Origin: Gemmata massiliana
Lineage (GTDB): Bacteria > Planctomycetota > Planctomycetia > Gemmatales > Gemmataceae
Reading direction: 5' to 3'
Length of the DNA stretch: 64,000 nt
NCBI RefSeq assembly: GCF_901538265.1
Contig: NZ_LR593886.1
Coordinates: forward strand, 7,151,738 to 7,215,737
Shown here: piece by piece, positions 17,957 through 26,692 of the stretch
How the letters are laid out: each line of letters starts with the position of its first letter
Numbering within the stretch: position 1 is the stretch's first letter
Made by a program: the position numbers and the translations under genes
The notes under the pieces: generated by a model
Seen by the model: the letters and a program-made list of their open reading frames with translations, nothing else
What the model was told of the DNA's origin: nothing
Databases searched by the model: none

Positions 17957-19138
17957 ATGCGCCGCCCGCTCCCGCTTTACGTCTTATCGGTCGGGGTCGG
18001 TCTCGTGCTGTTCACCGCGCTCCGGCCCGTGTTCGCGCACGCAGACGCGGACGTGGTACCCGCCGACGACCCCACACAGTACCCGACGGTGGAGATCAAA
18101 ACCGTTTCCGGCCCCACAGTGGTCCGGAAGCTCAAGCTCTCGGCTGTCACGCTGAAGACCGAGACGGGCAGCACGACCGTCGGGATGCAGCACGTCAAGC
18201 GGATCACGTTCCAGAGCGACCCCGAGGGCCAGTCGAGCGACACCGTCCAGCTCGCGGACAAGTCCATCGTGCGCGGGCGCGTGACCACGGACCCGTTCGT
18301 GGTCGAGGCGGACGGCGCCGACACCCCGTTGAAGAAGAGCGAGATCCGCGAAATCAAGGTCGTGCGCATCGAACAGCTCTCGCTACTCGCGGCCCTGCTG
18401 GGGCTCCTCACGCTCACCGCGATGGAAATCGTGCTCGGCATCGACAACGTGATCTTCCTAGCCATCGTCGCGGACAAACTCCCCGCCGACCAGCGCCCGC
18501 GTGCGCGCAAGATCGGCCTGACCGCGGCACTGGGCACACGCCTGCTGCTGCTGCTCTCGCTGTCGTTCCTGCTCGGCCTCACGACACCGATCTTCACGCT
18601 CCCGGAACTCGGGTTCCTGCACGACATGGAGGCGCGCGAGGTATCGTGGCGCGACCTCATCCTGCTCGCCGGCGGGCTGTTTCTGATCGGGAAGAGCACG
18701 TTCGAGGTTCACGAGAAGATGGAGCACGCGAAGGCCGAACACGCGGGGACCAAACCGACCGCACCCGCGAAGGTGGTGAGTTTCGCTCGCGTCATCATGA
18801 CCATCGCGGTCATCGACATCGTGTTCTCGCTCGACTCAGTTATTACCGCGGTCGGTATGGTCGATCAGGTGTGGGTGATGATCGTGGCAATGGTGATCGC
18901 GATGCTCGTGATGCTCTACTTCGCGGGTCCGATCGCGACCTTCGTGGAAAAGAACCCGACGATCAAGGTACTGGCGCTGAGTTTCCTCATCCTCATCGGC
19001 GTGATGCTGGTCGCGGAGGGCCTGGGCCAGCACATCGACAAGGGGTACATCTACGTCGCGATGTCGTTCGCGCTGATCGTGGAGATGGTCAACATGAAGT
19101 TGCGCGGGCCGAAGAAAGAGGTCGAAGCGAAGACGTAA
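17957..19138 (+). CDS. TerC family membrane protein with an extra N-terminal extracytoplasmic domain
   Basis: 393 residues. From about residue 150 on it is a TerC protein: MEIVLGIDNVIFLAIVADKL, DLILLAGGLFLIGKSTFEVH, and DIVFSLDSVITAVGMVDQVW with the acidic membrane residues typical of the family, and about seven membrane helices. TerC proteins handle Mn2+ export/metalation of exported proteins or tellurite resistance. Unusually, a signal-like segment (1-30) and about 110 residues of soluble beta-rich sequence precede it (VEIKTVSGPTVVRKLKLSAV, then IVRGRVTTDPFVVEADG). Divergent from the aldolase gene. The ATG at 17957 directly precedes the signal segment. Confidence 0.88.
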   Translation: MRRPLPLYVLSVGVGLVLFTALRPVFAHADADVVPADDPTQYPTVEIKTVSGPTVVRKLKLSAVTLKTETGSTTVGMQHVKRITFQSDPEGQSSDTVQLADKSIVRGRVTTDPFVVEADGADTPLKKSEIREIKVVRIEQLSLLAALLGLLTLTAMEIVLGIDNVIFLAIVADKLPADQRPRARKIGLTAALGTRLLLLLSLSFLLGLTTPIFTLPELGFLHDMEAREVSWRDLILLAGGLFLIGKSTFEVHEKMEHAKAEHAGTKPTAPAKVVSFARVIMTIAVIDIVFSLDSVITAVGMVDQVWVMIVAMVIAMLVMLYFAGPIATFVEKNPTIKVLALSFLILIGVMLVAEGLGQHIDKGYIYVAMSFALIVEMVNMKLRGPKKEVEAKT

Positions 19139-19151
19139 GAACGGGCGTTCC

Positions 19152-19194
19152 AAACGCAGCAGCCCCAAGCAGATGGCTTGGGGCTGCTGCGTTT
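19152..19194. terminator. Bidirectional terminator between terC and the giant ECF sigma gene
   Basis: A perfect 19-bp inverted repeat (AAACGCAGCAGCCCCAAGC and its complement) with a 5-nt loop sits between converging genes, 13 nt past the terC stop and 16 nt past the stop of the sigma gene. Confidence 0.85.
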
Positions 19195-19209
19195 ACGTTA
19201 CGGGCGCCG

Positions 19210-21828
19210 TTACTTTTTGGGGCGCTCCAGGCGCTTGATGGCCTCGGTCGCGGCGCGCTTGACTTCGTTGTCCTGGTGGTCCAGGGCGACTTTGAGGGCC
19301 GGCAACGCAGAACGGTCACCGAGTAGCCCGAGGGCCGTGGCCGCTTCCCGTTGTACCCCTCCTCCGGCGTCCTCCTGCAGCGACTGAATGAGGTCAGGGA
19401 CGGCCGCCAGTGCCCCAGGGCCGATCTTGCCCAGTGCGGCCGCTGCTTCGTACCGAACAGAGTTGATCGGGTCGCGCTTCAGCACCTCGATCAGCGCAGG
19501 GACCGCTTCGGCCGCATCCGCACCCAGCTCTCCGAATTGGCGCGCGGCTTCTTCGCGGTTGTACCGATCACCCTGCAGCTTCTTGAGCAAGCCCGGAACG
19601 GCCTTCTTACCCCACCAGTCCAGTCGGATCTCCCCGATTTCGTGAATCTCTCCCGACTTCAGCACAAAGGTCTTGGAGTGATTTCCGAGTTGGTACCCGG
19701 GCGCTCGAACTTCCAGGGAGTACGTCAGCCCGGGAACCAAGCCCGCTATCGTGTACTTTCCCGCCCCCGTGTGTTTAACGGGACCGTGTTGGTCGGAACT
19801 GCCGCTCGCGTAGACGATATTGGTCTGATCCGCGTCCCGCGGCGGGTGGTGCGAGAGCACCATGTTGGCATTGGTGATCGGCTCGCCGTCCGGGTTGAGA
19901 ACGCGCACCCGCGCACTAGCGGGTTCAGCGAGCACGATCTTCAGGGGATCGACCCGGTATCCGTCCTGGGGGCTGGTCCGCACACTTGCGACGCCGGAGA
20001 ACGTGCGATCCGGTCGGCGCGCGATTGCAAGCAGTCCGACGACCCGAACGTTACTGTTAGGACGTGCCCCCACCATATGCCCAGTGAAGTTCCCCTCGGC
20101 GTCACTTGTGAGGTGAATGGACCGGTCGAACCCGTCGTAAACACCACCGCCAGGAGGGACGTTGAGGGGCGTGCAGCGGACCTCAACGACCACCTCCACC
20201 CCCTTCGCCAGCTTCCCGTCCGGCAGCAGAACCTGCCCCGTAAACTTCGGCGCGCTCGCGATCTTGAAGTCGATTCCCGCGACGTGCTTGTCGGCACTCA
20301 CATCGACCGTTTGCGGTTGATCGGCCTTGTTGTACCGGACCGCCGTGCCGTTACAGTAGATGTCTATCTTGCGCGGCGCCACGAACAGGCGGTACCGCCC
20401 GTCGGCGTCGGTGATGAGACCGTCGCGGTTCCCGTCAGCAGTGGGGAAATTGAGGCTCGCCCCGGGTACAGGTTTCCCGGTGTCTGCGTCGATGACCGTC
20501 CCGGAAACACTTTGCGGCAGTTCGATAAAGAGATCCTCGGCGCGCCCCGCGCGGTCCTTGAATTGGACCCGTGCCCACTCGCTCCAAGTGCCCACATCCT
20601 TGTGAGAGCGCACTTCGATCCACTTTTCGTAGGCGTTCGGTTCGCCTGGCCGCTCATCCCGTCTCGGATCTGCATCTGTCGATCCCAAACCGATCGCTTT
20701 ATTCTTAAATCCCGCGCCCGTTCCCTTTCGGGGGCATTCCTCGATCCACACCCGGTGGTGCTCACCGGGTAACACGTTGGCAAACGAGTACGCGCCCTCT
20801 TCGTCCGTTCGCGCGGTCCACCGCGAGGGCGAAGCGCCCCAGCCCTCGCCGTTCCAGAGCGTCACCACTACGCCCGCAACGCCCTTCCCGCCCGGCGCGG
20901 ACAGCACGCGACCGGTTACCGTGGTTCTCGCGGGTTGTTCTTTGGGTTCTTCACCAGGGGTGACTTTCACCGCCGCGTGCTCCTCCGGTGCGGGGGCATC
21001 GACCGTGCGCGGGCCGGCGAACACGGGAACCGCAAGTACAACGGCGATCAACACAACGGCCGCACGTTTGAACTTGGCGGCGAATACCGCCCCCAGCGTG
21101 CTTTCGGCGATTCGACGCGGGCCGTCCGGTACGGGGCCGGTGCGGGAGGCGAAATTGAGGGCGGCTCGTGCGGTCAGTGCGCGAAGCCCGGGTGTGACGG
21201 TCGAGGCCATCGTGATTCGGGACACGCCCGCCAGCGCCAACACCGCGGCCGGCGCGAGTCCGCGTGCGGAGAGGCGCGCACGCAGTCGGGTGCGCCCGCG
21301 TTCCAGGCGCCCGCGGAGCGCGCCGGTCGCGCACCCCAGCCGAGCGGCCGCTTCTTCCAGCGTCAGCCCTTCCAGACAACACAAGACAACGGGAAGTCGG
21401 TAATCGGAGGGCAACCGGCGAACCTCCTCGTCCAGAACCGCCAGCAGTTCGCGCCCGGACAGTTCGTCCAGCGGATCGCTACTGCGGCCCTCGGTTTCTT
21501 GCGGCGGAAGTGATTCGGGCCGTGCCGAGCGCGTTTTGAGCGCCACGCGCCGGGCGACGCCGTACATCCACCGCGCGAGGGCTTCGGTTCGCGGAAGCGA
21601 CGCGGCCCGGCGCGCCAGAACCAGGAACGCGGCCTGAAATGCGTCTTCGGCCGCATGGGAGTCGTAGAGGATGCGCCGACACGTGCCCATCACCATTGGG
21701 CCGTGGCGCTCCACGAGCGCCGCAAACGCGGCTTCATCTCGGTTGCGGACGAAGCTCGTGAGGAGGTCGGTATCGGTTTCCGTGGGTGCGGACGCGCGAG
21801 TCAGCGCGGACGCGAAACGTGCAAGCAT
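19210..21828 (-). CDS. ECF sigma factor with long membrane-anchored C-terminal extension (carboxypeptidase-regulatory-like and HEAT repeats)
   Basis: 872 residues, over four times a normal ECF sigma factor. Region 2 (about 20-95): FAALVERHGPMVMGTCRRIL, DAFQAAFLVLARRA, WMYGVARRVA. Region 4 (about 130-185): YRLPVVLCCLEGLTLEEAAA, RLGCATGALRGRLERGRTRL. A membrane helix follows (AAVVLIAVVLAVPVFAG, about 260). Beyond it are two or three carboxypeptidase-regulatory-like beta domains (VTGRVLSAPGGKGVAGVVVT; VSGTVIDADTGKPVPGASLN) and three C-terminal HEAT repeats (AAEAVPALIEVLKRD, ALAAVPDLIQSLQED, ALPALKVALDHQD). This matches the planctomycete-specific ECF01-Gob-like class, where the sigma domain is cytoplasmic and the tail presumably senses outside the membrane. 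GGAG precedes the ATG at 21828. Confidence 0.9.
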   Translation of the reverse strand: MLARFASALTRASAPTETDTDLLTSFVRNRDEAAFAALVERHGPMVMGTCRRILYDSHAAEDAFQAAFLVLARRAASLPRTEALARWMYGVARRVALKTRSARPESLPPQETEGRSSDPLDELSGRELLAVLDEEVRRLPSDYRLPVVLCCLEGLTLEEAAARLGCATGALRGRLERGRTRLRARLSARGLAPAAVLALAGVSRITMASTVTPGLRALTARAALNFASRTGPVPDGPRRIAESTLGAVFAAKFKRAAVVLIAVVLAVPVFAGPRTVDAPAPEEHAAVKVTPGEEPKEQPARTTVTGRVLSAPGGKGVAGVVVTLWNGEGWGASPSRWTARTDEEGAYSFANVLPGEHHRVWIEECPRKGTGAGFKNKAIGLGSTDADPRRDERPGEPNAYEKWIEVRSHKDVGTWSEWARVQFKDRAGRAEDLFIELPQSVSGTVIDADTGKPVPGASLNFPTADGNRDGLITDADGRYRLFVAPRKIDIYCNGTAVRYNKADQPQTVDVSADKHVAGIDFKIASAPKFTGQVLLPDGKLAKGVEVVVEVRCTPLNVPPGGGVYDGFDRSIHLTSDAEGNFTGHMVGARPNSNVRVVGLLAIARRPDRTFSGVASVRTSPQDGYRVDPLKIVLAEPASARVRVLNPDGEPITNANMVLSHHPPRDADQTNIVYASGSSDQHGPVKHTGAGKYTIAGLVPGLTYSLEVRAPGYQLGNHSKTFVLKSGEIHEIGEIRLDWWGKKAVPGLLKKLQGDRYNREEAARQFGELGADAAEAVPALIEVLKRDPINSVRYEAAAALGKIGPGALAAVPDLIQSLQEDAGGGVQREAATALGLLGDRSALPALKVALDHQDNEVKRAATEAIKRLERPKK

Positions 21829-21965
21829 GGGACGCACTCCGGGCGGAACTGCTATTCAGTAGTATCTGCCCAGATGGGAGCCAACGTGCGCGCGAGTTTT
21901 GAGAAGTGACCGATTTCTGCCTCGCGTCGCTTCGGGAATCAACCGCCCAAAGCCGATCTGCATTG

Positions 21966-22562
21966 TTATTCGTCGATCAGCAGCCGGCGCCGAACTTCGT
22001 CGCTTACTGAGTACACGCGCTCGGACGGGAGCAGGCGCTTGGCTCGGTCGGCCCGGCCCGATTGCAGGAAGTCGTAGATCTTGCGCACGCGGGGCGTGTA
22101 GTCCTCGATGCCGACGATCCAGTCTTCCACGAACGCGCGGATCACGTGTCGGCTCAACCCCACTTGAATGCTGGAACACGGTAACCCCGCTCCGCGCAGC
22201 GAACGCTCCGGGTCCCACTGGACGTGAACGCGCGCGTTCGCGAACTTCTCGGACCAGTCCGCGTGCGATGTGAAGGCACCCGGAACGAAGGACGTCAAAA
22301 CACCCGCTGCAAGCGCCTCTTCCCACCCGGCGCGCGTGATGCGAACGGCAAGGACGCGTTCCTGCCCGCTCTTCTGGCCCCAATTACTGCGGTGCATGAG
22401 CCACAAGAACGAGGGCTTGATCCAGGTCATGCGCTGGAACGAGAACGGCGGAACGAAGCGCTGTGCGTCCAGTGCGGGTTCGGCGATTTGAGGGGAGTAA
22501 GCCTGGTAGATGACGATCGTTTCGCGGTCGAAGTCCGCGCGGATCTCGCGTTGCGGGGGCAC
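21966..22562 (-). CDS. DUF4291 family protein
   Basis: About 198 residues. Clear DUF4291 signature: [59 protein letters not shown], and [11 protein letters not shown]-like C-terminal strand. The frame is open further upstream, but the GTG at 22562 is preferred: it has GGAGAG seven bases upstream and gives the normal family N-terminus ([11 protein letters not shown]). Function is unknown; the fold is used in diverse bacteria and fungi as a single-domain protein. It is preceded by a small secreted-protein gene in the same orientation with about 110 bp between. Confidence 0.87.
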   Translation of the reverse strand: MPPQREIRADFDRETIVIYQAYSPQIAEPALDAQRFVPPFSFQRMTWIKPSFLWLMHRSNWGQKSGQERVLAVRITRAGWEEALAAGVLTSFVPGAFTSHADWSEKFANARVHVQWDPERSLRGAGLPCSSIQVGLSRHVIRAFVEDWIVGIEDYTPRVRKIYDFLQSGRADRAKRLLPSERVYSVSDEVRRRLLIDE

Positions 22563-22671
22563 GGGCGCTCTCCGAGGCCAGGAGCGAGGGCGCTGAAGCG
22601 CCCCTGATCCCGACAGCACGCGCGGAGAGAAGGTTCGGCCCGAAGGCCGTGCCACCCGACGATGACTGCGA

Positions 22672-23181
22672 TCACTTCTCGGTTTTGATTTCACTCTCGG
22701 GTTTGGAAAGGCGCCGAACGGAAAGTTGCGGATCGATCCGACCCGATACGGGTTCGTACCGCCCGTCCTTCAAACCCTTCAGAAAGAGCAGATGCTCGGG
22801 AGCATTTTTGGACGGGAAGGCGACGAGCAATGGCCCGTTGAAGATAAGCCCGTCGAGGATGCCATCGAGATTTCGTTCTTTCTTGAGATCCCCGAACTTG
22901 AAGTGGAGCACCTTGATTTGTTTATCCGGTGCCTTCCCCTTGAGTGCGTGCTGGACCTCGAACGTGGTATTTTGGCCGACGAGTTCCGCGGGCCAAGAGT
23001 GCTTCGGGGGCGCATCGCCCGCGTCCTCGGTCTTCACCGCCGTCGCGACGACCACGAGGTCGGATTCCTTCATCAGCTTATCGTAGGGCCAGTCTTCAAG
23101 AAACCGGCGCGCCGATCCCGGAGCGGAGCCCGCGACCAACCCGATCGACACAGCGACAACGAGCACGAATCGCTTGCTCAC
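22672..23181 (-). CDS. Hypothetical secreted protein
   Basis: 169 residues. A GTG at 23181 with GGGGA upstream gives a signal peptide ([20 protein letters not shown]). The mature part has no domain I can name; it contains [15 protein letters not shown] and [20 protein letters not shown], which recall small planctomycete proteins that follow a 'transport of cost into a ratio' style beta fold only loosely, so I leave it unnamed. The ATG at 23253 would add 24 residues ahead of the signal peptide and is less likely. Confidence 0.65.
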   Translation of the reverse strand: MSKRFVLVVAVSIGLVAGSAPGSARRFLEDWPYDKLMKESDLVVVATAVKTEDAGDAPPKHSWPAELVGQNTTFEVQHALKGKAPDKQIKVLHFKFGDLKKERNLDGILDGLIFNGPLLVAFPSKNAPEHLLFLKGLKDGRYEPVSGRIDPQLSVRRLSKPESEIKTEK

Positions 23182-23201
23182 GGTCCGTCCCCACAAAGAT
23201 A

Positions 23202-23225
23202 ATGGTGCGGTTAGACCCGCACCAT
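23202..23225. terminator. Hairpin between the RidA-like gene and the secreted-protein gene
   Basis: ATGGTGCGG and its complement with a 6-nt loop; about 100 nt past the RidA-like stop and just upstream of the GTG start of the next gene on the minus strand. No U-tract. It may terminate the upstream transcript or be a leader hairpin. Confidence 0.4.
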
Positions 23226-23322
23226 CGTACCCGGGGGAGAGTCTTCGACACAACGGCTACTGTGGCGCGCGAGTTTGTGAAGCGCGCCTCTCACCCGGTA
23301 AGTGGTCGGCCCAGAGACCGCA

Positions 23323-23724
23323 TCACCCGGCGACGACGGCGATCACTTCGATCTCGATGAGCCAGTCCGGGACCGCCAGCGCCGCGACGCCGACCAGCGA
23401 GCTCGCCGGGGGCTTCTCCTGGTTCAGGTGCTTCTTCCGCACCTCGCGGATGTGCCCCAGGTGCTCGGGCTTCAGGTCGACGACGAAGTACGTGACCTTC
23501 ACCACGTCGTCGAGCGTCGCGCCCGCGGCCGCGAGCGCGGACTTGAGGTTCTCGAACACGTGCTCCGTCTGGGCACGCAGATCCCCCTTACCAACCACCT
23601 CGGCCCGCTCGTTCAGGCTCACCTGGCCCGAAACGTAAATCGTCTTCCCGGCGGTCGCGGTGACGACGTGGGAGTACCCGTTCGCGGGGTTCAGCGCGGG
23701 CGGGTTGAGAAACTGCTTCTGCAC
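23323..23724 (-). CDS. RidA/YjgF-family protein lacking the catalytic arginine
   Basis: 133 residues, single YjgF/UK114 domain: GKTIYVSGQVSLNERAEVVG, VFENLKSALAAAGATLDDVV, KVTYFVVDL, LIEIEVIAV. In archetypal RidA enamine/imine deaminases the segment before the last strands carries an invariant arginine (as in ...PARS...). Here it reads KPPASSLVGVAALAVPD, with no arginine, so imine deaminase activity is doubtful and it belongs to one of the other Rid subfamilies. Starts at a GTG with AAAGGACC upstream. Confidence 0.85.
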   Translation of the reverse strand: MQKQFLNPPALNPANGYSHVVTATAGKTIYVSGQVSLNERAEVVGKGDLRAQTEHVFENLKSALAAAGATLDDVVKVTYFVVDLKPEHLGHIREVRKKHLNQEKPPASSLVGVAALAVPDWLIEIEVIAVVAG

Positions 23725-23821
23725 GTTCGCGGTCCTTTCGTTTGCGGGAGAGATCCCGATGCGATTGTAGTGAAGTCATCACACCGGACACCGCGAAGTG
23801 TTCGCCGCCCCCGCGACACGG

Positions 23822-24199
23822 TTACTTGTCCTTGATGCGGACGAGCGTTTCCTCGTTCTTCCCGTCCTCGTCTTTGGTCAGCAACTCGGTATCCGTCAGC
23901 TTGACAATAATTGTTTTGACAACCACCTCCTTCCCATCTACTTTCTCTGTCGTTATGATATTATTGCCATCCACCTTGTACTTTTGAGTCAGCTTCATCT
24001 CCTTGCCATTGAGATCGAACGTCAACGTGAACGTGCCATCTTTTGCGAATTCAATTACCGTCGGCTCATCTTTTTTCTTGTTCTTCGGCTCCCACTTGCC
24101 GATGATCTTTTTGGCGTCGATCTTCTCCCCTTTTTTGTCATCGGCAAGTACCGGGTAGCAAACCAGCACCGCCAGCGTTCCGAGTAGCATCGCGCGCAT
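23822..24199 (-). CDS. Small secreted lipocalin-like protein (resembles the Gemmata paralogous family TIGR03066)
   Basis: 125 residues. Signal peptide MRAMLLGTLAVLVCYPVLAD. The mature protein has the pattern IIGKWEPKNKKKDEPTVIEF, FAKDGTFTLTFDLNGKEMK and YKVDGNNIITTEKVDGKEV, i.e. alternating short beta strands as in lipocalin-like 'KWxx...FxxDGTfT' proteins that are duplicated many times in Gemmata. The TIGR03066 assignment is from memory and needs a profile search. Notably lysine-rich and AT-richer than its neighbours. Role unknown. Confidence 0.7.
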   Translation of the reverse strand: MRAMLLGTLAVLVCYPVLADDKKGEKIDAKKIIGKWEPKNKKKDEPTVIEFAKDGTFTLTFDLNGKEMKLTQKYKVDGNNIITTEKVDGKEVVVKTIIVKLTDTELLTKDEDGKNEETLVRIKDK

Positions 24200-24265
24200 C
24201 ACGTGCCCTTTCGTAAAAGTGTTCCCGATAGCCCCAACCACACCACTCCCGTCACGGAAGGTCGA

Positions 24266-24833
24266 TTACTTCTTCTCTTTCACCTGGAAGGATTTCAGCA
24301 ACCGCGTCACGGTTTCCTTCCCGCCGGGCTTCTTCTCCACGCGCTTCACCTCTCCGACGCCCGGCGCGTACCAGGAGGTGAGCCGCCCGCCCTCGTGCTC
24401 CCACACCACGCGCAGGGCCGTGAATTTCCCGGCCGGTACCTCGATCGGCTCCGGGCCGTAGACCGTCCGCTTCCCCCCATCCGGGACGTCCCAGGAGTCG
24501 CCCGGCCGGAGCCCGCTCTTGAGCAGCCACGCGGACTTGCCGTCCGCCCCCTCCCGCTCCTGGCGCAGCCCCTCGGCCGACACGACCATCTTCGTGTACC
24601 GGGTCTCGTTCCCGTCCGCCCCGGCCCGCGCGACCACCAAATCGTCCCCGACCTTCTCCACCCCGGAGACCACCGCGACCTCGTCCACCCCGCTGACCTT
24701 CTCGTACACCCACTTGGCGCCCGGGGGTGATCGGGAAGTAGATCGTCGTCCCCGCGCCCTTCGGCACCGGCGCCGCGGTGGGACTCGAAAGGGCCGTTAC
24801 GAGCGCGCAGCACCCGGCGAAGTGAAGTGTCAT
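24266..24833 (-). pseudogene. Secreted protein gene split by a single-base frameshift
   Basis: The ATG at 24833 opens a frame with a signal peptide (MTLHFAGCCALVTALSSPTA) and APVPKGAGTTIYFPITPG; continuing in that frame gives arginine/glycine-rich nonsense. One base out of phase, from about 24720, a coherent protein follows to the stop at 24266: AKWVYEKVSGVDEVAVVSGV, KSAWLLKSGLRPGDSWDVPD, LRVVWEHEGGRLTSWYAPGV, GEVKRVEKKPGGKETVT. Removing one G from the CCCCCGGG run at about 24721-24726 joins both halves. Either a true disruption or a sequencing error in a homopolymer. The product would be about 188 residues, similar to planctomycete proteins with a GxxxSWYAPGVGxVK motif. Confidence 0.7.
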
Positions 24834-24911
24834 CCCCGTCACCCAGGAGATTCGGCGCCGGAGCGCCCGGGATCAGTGCTGTGCGATTCTACCCCAGCGC
24901 CGAACGCAAAA

Positions 24912-25050
24912 CTACTCTCCGCGCCTAGCCACTCGCCCGCTCTCACGCCCTCTCCGGCGTGGGTTGCCAGGGCGCCAGGGCGCGAACGGGAAGCCGTTGC
25001 ACGTGAACCGCACGCTTCCGTCACACGGCACCACGTTGTTGGAGCAACCC
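24912..25050 (-). pseudogene. Relic of a DUF1559 gene C-terminus
   Basis: On the minus strand the translation VVPCDGSVRFTCNGFPFAPW followed by RPGNP closely matches the end of intact DUF1559 proteins (compare [20 protein letters not shown] at 25800 in this window). No start, prepilin motif or body of such a gene is found upstream; the rest has been lost or overwritten, and a plus-strand gene now begins at 25165. Confidence 0.65.
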
Positions 25051-25164
25051 GAGGTCGGATCAATAAATTTCCGCGACGCGCTGATACGAAACGCCGGCGC
25101 GCGGAGTATGTGGAGCTGAACCTTCACCAAAGGCGGAACTCGACCGCCCCCGCGGAGACGTGTC

Positions 25165-25653
25165 ATGTCGAACTGGCTCAAAGGTCCGAACGGAGAGCGC
25201 GTGTACTTGGCCGGTACGCTGGTCAAGCGTGATTTCGATACCCAGGAGAAAGAATTCCTCCTCAAACTCGCGCTCACTCCCAAAGACGACGGCATGATTA
25301 AGAACATCAAGATCGGCGAGGACGTGGCGCCGAACAAGGAAAAAAACATCCCCGCGACCAAAGCGAAGGCGCTCACGTGTTTCCACCAAACCATTCCCCG
25401 CGCCAACTTTACGGCCTTCTACCGGCGGCTGAACAGCACGGAAATTATCCTCATCGGAGAGGGGGAGCACACGACCGATAACCAGCACTACGAGGTCGAT
25501 TGGGCCGACGGGACGAAAACGAGCATTTTCCTGAAGAAGAAAGCCACGACGGGCGCCGACGAGTATTTAGCGACCCCCAAGCAACTGAGCGAAACCGGAG
25601 CCTTCCGACCCAAGGGAAGCGCGGGTACCAAGAAGAAGAAGATGAAAGGGTAG
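25165..25653 (+). CDS. Hypothetical protein, lysine-rich
   Basis: 162 residues, no signal peptide, no domain recognised. GGAGA precedes the ATG. It has a regular alternation of charged and hydrophobic residues (YLAGTLVKRDFDTQEKEFLL; AFYRRLNSTEIILIGEGEHT; HYEVDWADGTKTSIFLKKKA) and a basic tail (KKKKMKG). Codon usage is AT-richer than the surroundings. Situated between a DUF1559 relic and an intact DUF1559 gene on the other strand. Confidence 0.6.
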   Translation: MSNWLKGPNGERVYLAGTLVKRDFDTQEKEFLLKLALTPKDDGMIKNIKIGEDVAPNKEKNIPATKAKALTCFHQTIPRANFTAFYRRLNSTEIILIGEGEHTTDNQHYEVDWADGTKTSIFLKKKATTGADEYLATPKQLSETGAFRPKGSAGTKKKKMKG

Positions 25654-25732
25654 AGGCGGCCCCGGCGCACGAAAACGCTCCTACAAGGTTATTGCCCCGG
25701 TATATAAGAAACGTGCGGCCGTCACGAGGCTT

Positions 25733-26692
25733 TTATTCACTGTTCCCCGGTTCCCCTCCCGCACGGGTCGCCAGCGCGCGCCACGACGCGAGCGGGATGT
25801 CGTTGCGCACGAAGCGCACGCTCCCGTCGCACAATGTCACGTTCACCCCGCCCGTGTGAGCACTTCGGGCCGCGAGCCTTCCTTTTTGTTGGGTCGCGTT
25901 CAGGCAGTCGCCACCGGGCGGATTCGGTGTCTCGGCGTGGTTGTACAACGTGTTCCCGTAGTTCCCCACGATCCACTTCGCCCCGCGTTCCGTGTTCCAC
26001 GACCCGTTCGCGGGCACGCACGTCGCCGCGGTCGTGTCGCCGGCACCGGGAATTTCCAGCATCACGCGCTGGAGGTCGCTCGTGTTTGATGCGCCCGGCC
26101 CGATCGTTCGTTCGGAGAATGCCGCGGTGTTCGAGGTGCCGTCGGCGATGTCCCCCAGGCGCACCGCCGAACCCAGGTAAAACACCCCGTCCGCGTTCGT
26201 CAGCGCACCGGAGTTCGCGCCGCTACTGGCGTTTGCCGCGTAGCTCGCTCCCCCGAATGCCGACCCGAACACGCGCCCGTCGGAAGGGTCCGCGGGGCAC
26301 ACGAACGTGCGCACCAGCGTCGCGGCCGCGGGGTAATTTCGGGCGCCGTCGTACACAGTCGCGGGTGGGACCGTGAACGCGGCCGGCGGCGCGGTGTAGT
26401 CGATCAGCCCGCGCAGGTTGTCTTGCTCCAGATACGGGAGCAGGTAAGCGTGGGGAGAAAAGATGGCCGGAGTGGGCGCTCCGCGCCCCGCCGGGAACCG
26501 GCCGAGCGCGGAATGGTGGTTGTGGAGCGCCAACCCGATCTGCTTCAGGTTGTTCTGGCACAAGAGCTGGGCCGCGGCCGCGCGCACCTTCTGCACGGCC
26601 GGCAGGAACAGCCCGATCAGCACCCCGATGATGGCGATCACGACCAACAGTTCGATCAACGTGAACGCCCCGGGTACGCGCGGGCGCGTCAC
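25733..26692 (-). CDS. DUF1559 protein with prepilin-type N-terminus, translationally coupled to the sugar dehydrogenase
   Basis: 319 residues. N-terminus [20 protein letters not shown] is the type IV prepilin methylation site. Body motifs: [70 protein letters not shown]. The start is a GTG whose last bases overlap the TGA of the upstream dehydrogenase gene (GTGA, 26689-26692), so translation is coupled. Such coupling of a DUF1559 pseudopilin to an enzyme gene hints that the two products work at the same site outside the cytoplasm, which is an inference. Confidence 0.9.
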   Translation of the reverse strand: MTRPRVPGAFTLIELLVVIAIIGVLIGLFLPAVQKVRAAAAQLLCQNNLKQIGLALHNHHSALGRFPAGRGAPTPAIFSPHAYLLPYLEQDNLRGLIDYTAPPAAFTVPPATVYDGARNYPAAATLVRTFVCPADPSDGRVFGSAFGGASYAANASSGANSGALTNADGVFYLGSAVRLGDIADGTSNTAAFSERTIGPGASNTSDLQRVMLEIPGAGDTTAATCVPANGSWNTERGAKWIVGNYGNTLYNHAETPNPPGGDCLNATQQKGRLAARSAHTGGVNVTLCDGSVRFVRNDIPLASWRALATRAGGEPGNSE

